From positions 2,168,878 through 2,232,877 of the forward strand of contig OZ025278.1 of assembly GCA_964019165.1 (NCBI GenBank): 64,000 nt of DNA, given 5' to 3'. Position numbers and translations under genes: made by a program. Of this stretch, positions 57,978 through 64,000 are shown in pieces. The DNA is from Mastigias papua. Taxonomy: Eukaryota > Cnidaria > Scyphozoa > Rhizostomeae > Mastigiidae. Position 1 is the stretch's first letter. The number at the start of each line of letters is the position of its first letter. The notes beneath the pieces were generated by a model. The model saw only the letters and a list, made by a program, of their open reading frames with translations. It searched no databases and was not told where the DNA came from.

Positions 57978-60707
57978 TAGCAAGATATTTTATATTTTTG
58001 ATGCAGTACAGAGTCATTACTTACTTTACTACAAAAATCCTCCTGTACAGCAAATAATGAAGTGCCATCTATTTACCAGTTTCAGTTTTATTGCAACCAG
58101 TTTCATTCTAAGCACAAACTCATGCACAGTACAACAATATAAAAAGTGGGGGCTACATATAACAAGTGAGGGGCTACAAACAATAGAACTGTTTGGTAAA
58201 GGCTAGAAAAGACACTGGCTGGCAAAACGCGGGGAGCTGAAGTTTCCCCAGTGTGAGGACACTGCGAAGGCCCCCGAGGAGGAGAAAAAACGGAACTAGC
58301 AACGAACAGAGAGGAAGGGATTGTTGATTTTCATGGTTGTTGCGAAAGATCTTGTTTTTGAAAAGCAATGCGTATTTAGTAAATTGTGTCTCGTTTTTGG
58401 TTCCATTCTTGTACGTAAGTTTGCTTAGTGCCGAACCGGGCCACACCAGCACCCCAACAATCCCATGCTTGATACTATGTTCAGACTTTGTCCTGGATCT
58501 AAGCCTGTTTCATTTATCACTACATCTGCACAAGAATACAAATCATCACATTTTTTCTTACTTGCTCAACAATTGGTTAGAGAAATTCTGTAAAATTCTG
58601 GACCTATCCCTTTCTCCATACTCAAGGACAGATCTAGTACATGGCTGATAAACAAACACTTGACATTTCAGTACATTCCTTCATTTTGCAATTCAATCAC
58701 TTCCAACCAAAAGCTAAGGGTACCTGGAAACCAAGTTTTATTCAAATTTCAAATTGGAGAAAGCTTTTTAGTTTCTACATGTTTCCAGTCATTTTACAGA
58801 AAGTCAATCAAGACTGGCCATTTAACTTGAACAATTATCTGTGTGTACCTCCATGCAATCCTCAATCACCCTCAGTCCTCATTATTTTCTAAAGAAACTA
58901 TCCACCTTTGTTTTCATTTTACTATTTGCCAAACATGGGTAAATCATTTTTGAAATTAAGCTAAATAAATTACAAATTACTACTTGCTTGAGGAAGTAAT
59001 TCCATCACATTACAAATTGCTTTGAAAAGTAACTTAATTACTTTCTAGATAGATTTTTTTCCAAGATGAGATTTTGTGCCAAAAAGTAACATAGTTGCCA
59101 AGTTTTGGTTATCAAAATGCTGGATAAGTGGGTGTGGCATTGTGGTGGTGTTACAGGGTGGGGTGGGGATGATGTTGTCACTTCTGGGCAGCTATTATAA
59201 AAACCATCAATACATAGTAATATCTAAAAACAAAAGGATTGATGGTAGAGTTGAAGATGTTTAAAAAATACTGAAGTTGTTTCTGAAACAGAATTGGATA
59301 ATAGCAACAAATTTTCCTTTGATGAAGAACATGGAAAGTGCTTCAAAGCATTTTCAAACCATTTTCATGTGTTGTAAAAATCACCTGCCTGACACCAAAA
59401 AGTAGGGTGATTTTTTGCCTGCCTACTCCAATTCTTATAGCCAGACTTAATCAGCCCCTCTAATATGAAGTGGAAACTGAGAAGTAGCTCCATTCTCAAA
59501 TGAAACTCACTCACAGAAGAGAAAACTGCAATAAGTATGCAGCATAGACAGTCCAAAATAATTGCTCTCCTGTATAGAGCAACTAGGCAGCCAGCAATTA
59601 TCAGAGTAGCAATTCAGTCTCTGAATAACTACTACCCAGTTAGCCAGTTGCTTTCATTTCAGAGAGCTGGGGATAATTGAATATTGATTATAGAATGATG
59701 ATATCCCTTTGGATGAATAGAAGTGGCCTCTACTTATAGGAAAACAATAGAGGCAGAAAATTAGGTGTTAATTCTTCAGGAAATTACTCCAGATGTCAGG
59801 TTGAAAGTAAGCAATATATTGCAATGCATATGTATTAGAAACAAGTTTAATATGACTGATATAAAAGCAAAAGGCATTAGTATACAGCAAAAATGTGCAT
59901 ACATTTAGGGCACCCTTTTGTTATCTGCCATGGAAAAATCATAATTAATGCTGAATACACAAACGTAAAGAGCAAACAAAGTACATTAGAGCAAGTATAT
60001 ATGAAATTTATGAAAACTATTAATCTTTTGGATTCAGTTTTGCTGTGGCAACAACTACCAACTCACTACATCTTCCTCTTCAAACAATCTACAAGTATTT
60101 TGCAAACCTATTTGAAATGTACTAAATAGGAGAACAATTGAACCAGTATTATATTGCTCTTCAGTCAATGATATCGAAGTAGAAAGATGAATTGCACTAC
60201 CATTGCATACTTGCAAAAGCCATAAAATAGATTGACAATTTTTCACTGCCATCGGTTACAATTGGAGGCTCTACATTTTATAAGTTATTAACATTTGCTG
60301 AGGTTCTATAAACAAGAAGTAAAGAGAGATTTGAAGAAGAGACACAATGCAACATGTGCAAAAATAGTATCATGGTACAGAACTTTGTAGGACATTGCTA
60401 ATCTAGCATACTATATGAGAAGAGTATTGGGACTTACAACAAGAAATCTCTACAGACACGTTAGAGATTTCCTAGATTAGCTAAACAGAAGAAGTCTCTA
60501 CAGATCCTCATTTCTATAAACAAAATTGGTATAGGCTTCCCTTGATGGTGGGTGTAGCAGAGAGTAAGGGCTAGCAAGTTATATAAAAAGCAATATAGTA
60601 ACCTTTAATACTATCTACCAATTTATATATCTCAATATATATCTTAAACACATACTAGTCTGATGACCTACTTTCAATAAATCTATATACATACCCTATC
60701 TACTTGT
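57978..60707. other. No assignable feature
   Basis: AT-rich sequence with scattered short open frames on both strands. None shows a domain. A GGTGTTACAGGGTGGGGTGGGG tract lies near 59147-59168. Confidence 0.5.
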
Positions 60708-60883
60708 CAGTGGCAGACACTAGGGGGGGGCAAGGAGGAGTGGTCACCTTCCAATAATGTTAAGGAGCAATGGAATTTTTGGGGCATGCTCCCTAAAAGT
60801 GTCCTCAGAACTTTCACACCACATTCCCATGGTCTGCTTGCCTCCCCCCCCCAAAAAAAAAAAATTCAAAGTGCCCACCACTG
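60708..60883. mobile_element. 176-bp candidate hAT-type MITE
   Basis: Ends CAGTGGCAGACAC and, read inward from the right, CAGTGGTGGGCAC agree at 10 of 13 positions. Flanks CTACTTGT and CTACTAAT agree at 6 of 8. The interior has G, C and A runs near both ends. Similar CAGTGGC termini occur at 14458 and 55856. Confidence 0.55.
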
Positions 60884-62725
60884 CTACTAATCCAGCCCTT
60901 GCAGACTCTAGTTCCAATTTACTACTCCATAAATTGGGTCAGACCCACATTTATTTTAGGACCTAGCATAGGGGGTGCACCACCCCAGAAACGGGCAAAC
61001 AAGGGGATTTGGTTAGGCATTTTTGGCTGCTTGTGTATTGGTCGAAAACTCTGGAGAATTTCATTTATCCCGCTCACTCATTGCTGCCTTTAGCACCAAC
61101 TTATGGAAAACAAAGAGTTAGGTAAGATTTTCTAGTTCTGTCCTATCTTGTTGATTCAGTGTCCATTTTTCTTGAGGCATGACATACCCTTTCATCAAAC
61201 TAGCTCTCTTTTATCGAGTAGGTCACGCCCTTTCGTGCTTCACCTCCCCTATCCATTGAGAAACAATCAAGCATTATCTTGAATATCTAACGACAAAGAG
61301 GTATCACAAGTCACGTGAAGTACAATTTCCAAAAGAATTCTGATGAGGACAACAAAGTAGGAGTTTTTATCGATAATTGCATATCGGAATATAATGGATG
61401 TAACATTTATTAATGGACCACAATATAACATTCATTACGAAAAAGTTTCAGTACGTACCTCAGAACCATGCAATTTCAAGTTCCCAGCTTTTGACAGTGA
61501 AGGATAGAAAAATCCAAGCACAAAGTGCGAACTACCACATTTCTACACTACCGCCCCCTGAGGATGAAATGACTAAGTCGCTTCCCAGGTAAGCATGAAA
61601 TGCCTGGCAAAGATTCTGGAACTCAAAAGATCCTCGGCCATGGCAAGAAGCCTCAGCGATATCTAACAAAGGGTGGAAGCTGCAGAGAGAGACAACCATG
61701 GCACTTATCAGAGACATAGGCCCACTACTCACAGAATAGCATGAGACTTGTAGACTCCTGAGTCCGAGGCTCGCGCCAAAACTGTAATACAGATATGAGC
61801 TTGTGATTGGTGGATGGAAATAGTACAAGAGTTCCTAATGGTTCCCGCCAAATTTGAAGTATAAATCAGATCTATTGATGCTAGAAACGTAACCATAGAA
61901 ACTATAAATCTATTCAATCTGAAAGCTTGAGCCATAGAACCTCCAATATGGTCCTTTGTCTGTGCGCTACTGTAAAGCAAAGTACTATGATGAAATACCT
62001 GTGAATATCAGGAGGTCCAGGAGATGACTATGACAGCATCTGTTAAAAGCTTTCTACTAAAACTAAAAACATAGTTGTCAACTTTGAACTTGATCAAATG
62101 AAGCGTCAATAGTTATCACCACACCCTTTATACATTAGGACACGCCCTAAATGTCACCCATTCTAGACAGAAAAAGAATATGATATTGTCGACTTTGTGT
62201 GTTTGCTCGAAGCCCCATTAGATTTTATGATATCTTGAACAGCTTTAACTTACTAGTGTGGTGCAATGGTGAGGGTGCATCCCATGGCTTAGCCGTTGTA
62301 AATGAGTGTATGCGCGAGGTAGGCAGGAAATTTTTGCTATGCGGAAGTGGTCTGGAGGATGGGTGGCATGCTGGATGTAGTTTGTTTCCAAATGTGGAAA
62401 TTGTGATTCCAAGATAAATTCTCTATAGACAATGTTTCGTGTTCCCTATTTGTCGATTAGACCCCTGCTATCAAAAATTCCTTGTTGGGCACCTGATAAG
62501 CATTCTCAAATGTGTCAATGATTATTCTGTCTGGTAATCATGCTGGTGGTTGGTTTTGTGCTATATCTCTTCTTGGTTGGCCATGGTAGTCTTACATTTC
62601 AATGGTGTCATCTTTGTTTCTGCCGGGGTCTCACTTTTCGTGGTGTCAATTAATATCGCCTGGGGTGGCACTTTCAGATGGGCATGGGGTGTGATGGGCT
62701 CTTGGTCTTCTTGGTTGGTTTATTG
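60884..62725. other. No assignable feature
   Basis: Short open frames only (for example 61532-61828 minus and 62199-62417 plus), without recognisable domains. Sequence near 61535-61850 is GC-richer and may be an old repeat, but I found no ends. Confidence 0.45.
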
Positions 62726-62786
62726 GTGCTGTGGCTGGGGCTGGTGTTGGGACTGGGACTGGGGCTGTGGCTGGGGCTGGGGCTTG
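62726..62786. repeat. Degenerate (GGGGCT)n-type G-rich repeat
   Basis: Tandem hexamer-like units of GGCTGGGGCTGG form, with several runs of three or four G on the plus strand. The overlapping ORFs (tryptophan-rich on plus, PQPQ-rich on minus) are products of the repeat. Confidence 0.85.
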
Positions 62787-64000
62787 GAACTGCAGTTTGG
62801 TATAAGGAAGATCTCATCCAAAATTTTTTTGTCCGAAATATATGGAACTAATGCAGGTTCTTTACAAAATCCTGCTTGGTCACTTTCATTAGTACCAATC
62901 AAAATTATCTCAGTCTTTTCTGTTCCTTTGAGTAACCATATACATACGTTAGTTCTGCAATCCTCAGTCACACGTAGCGCTACAGAAGTAGTGGCATTTA
63001 ATTCACAACTGACCACAAAGACTACCAAGTCTTGGATGCTTAAAAGCAAGACAGCTATTTAGGAGCAATATCAAAATCCGCTGAATTTTAAATGTGAATG
63101 ACAATAAAGGAAAGCATTACTGTAACCTTTCCTTAAACTCCTTGCAACGAATACTGGGGAATGATAGAATAAGATGGTCCTAAGTTCGTATAAGTTGTTT
63201 CATGTCTGTCTCTTGAACAGAAAAATGGTGTGGTCGTGTATGTGCTTATACTGTTATGGCACAAGTGCAATGCTGGGGGCATATTCACCTGCCATGATTT
63301 GGAACAATGCTACTTTTATAGAGCTTTTAATTCGGTGTATATTTCTTGCCTCGTTTTATTGTGCAATAAGCCGATCTAAGCTGACCCACAGAAGATTCGT
63401 TACGTTTTCATTTTGCTATTCTCTTACTATTTGAGGAAGTCTTGGCGTTTAATTTCAAATTTAAATCACCAGGACACCCTACACCAGAAACCTCTGCGAT
63501 GGTGTTTTGAATGATGTCATTGCTGAAACTGTCCGATACCAAAAACTTATAACGATAGCATTTCAAACAGAGTAGCATTCAGCGCAGTAAAACTTCCGTG
63601 TTCAGAACGCTTTCGCGTGGCTTTCAAACAGACAAGATTTGTCGAGATCGTCTGCTTCCAGTAATGCATGAGGGATTTCGCACTCAGAGAAAGGAAAGCG
63701 CGTGGTAAGAACGTATGCCATTTTTTCAGATATTTCAGCTCTTTTTGGATTTAATTATGTTACAAGGAAGCAGAGCTCTTGCTTCGTTCTGTATTGCCCT
63801 TCTAGAGAACAAATTCATATTAAAATTTGAACACGCTACTGCTTTAGACATGTCCAGGAATGAATTTGACGTTTTGTCCTATGTGAATCTACCTATATAC
63901 GACAAGTAATGATATGTCACTTTCATTTCATGTTCATTTTAAACATATTTATATCAGCTGAGTTAACTGCTTTCCAATTCTCCCAGCAAAAGAAAAAAGA
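62787..64000. other. No assignable feature
   Basis: Open frames of 60-90 codons at 63174-63434 and 63715-63909 show no known domain. Whether any is an exon cannot be decided from the sequence alone. Confidence 0.45.

Noticed and set aside
62550..63062. 170-codon tryptophan-rich ORF, and the PQPQ-rich antisense ORF
   Set aside because: Both are driven by the GGGGCT repeat, with no recognisable domain on either side.

Overview
The window is animal genomic DNA: AT-rich, with introns, no operons, and dominated by nested, decayed transposable elements around one recognisable multi-exon host gene. A basal or marine invertebrate, plausibly a cnidarian, fits the mixture of Penelope-like elements, CR1-like LINEs with an SGNH-esterase ORF1, an R2-like LINE with a restriction-like endonuclease, Ty3/gypsy elements and a CUB-domain gene. 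The phylum is inference from this repertoire and was not tested.

Layout. 1-4.85 kb: CR1-like LINE copy A (+), cut by a small MITE, a foldback element with tandem repeats, and a SINE. 4.85-9.15 kb: nothing assignable. 9.155-12.66 kb: Ty3/gypsy element with 5' LTR, gag, protease and RT-RNase H; integrase and 3' LTR are missing. 12.86-17.47 kb: CR1-like LINE copy D (+) with a 2-kb hAT inside. 19.1-23 kb: two TAA-type MITEs, a third copy of the first MITE family and a pogo/Tigger-like element with a CENP-B-type DNA-binding ORF. 23.1-28.9 kb: ~330-bp inverted repeats bracketing a minus-strand pseudogene of an uncharacterised family, plus a long-TIR element that itself holds a Harbinger-like MITE.

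29.0-56.6 kb: a minus-strand host gene of at least 27.5 kb. It has a signal-peptide exon (56525-56585) and five CUB exons (49646-50014, 48727-49086, 46606-46929, 41906-42268, 29017-29346), all of them phase 1-1. It is a secreted or membrane-anchored tandem-CUB protein, and its 3' end was not found. Its introns hold two Penelope-like elements, an R2-like LINE with a candidate solo LTR, CR1-like LINE copy B, a second long-TIR element, and a Tigger-like element carrying a gypsy element. The retroelements with identifiable coding sequence are nearly all antisense to the gene. 56.6-64 kb: small transposon fragments and mostly featureless sequence.

Most notable are the Penelope-like loci. PLE-2 carries a complete hammerhead ribozyme (45724-45765) with core boxes, three helices and a GUC cleavage site. 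Both PLE loci also have near-perfect palindromes with ~61-nt arms that carry hammerhead-like boxes, and PLE-1 is bounded by 233-bp inverted repeats with the same boxes. Several insertions can be reversed on paper, because removing the element and one target duplication restores a reading frame or matches an empty site elsewhere in the window.
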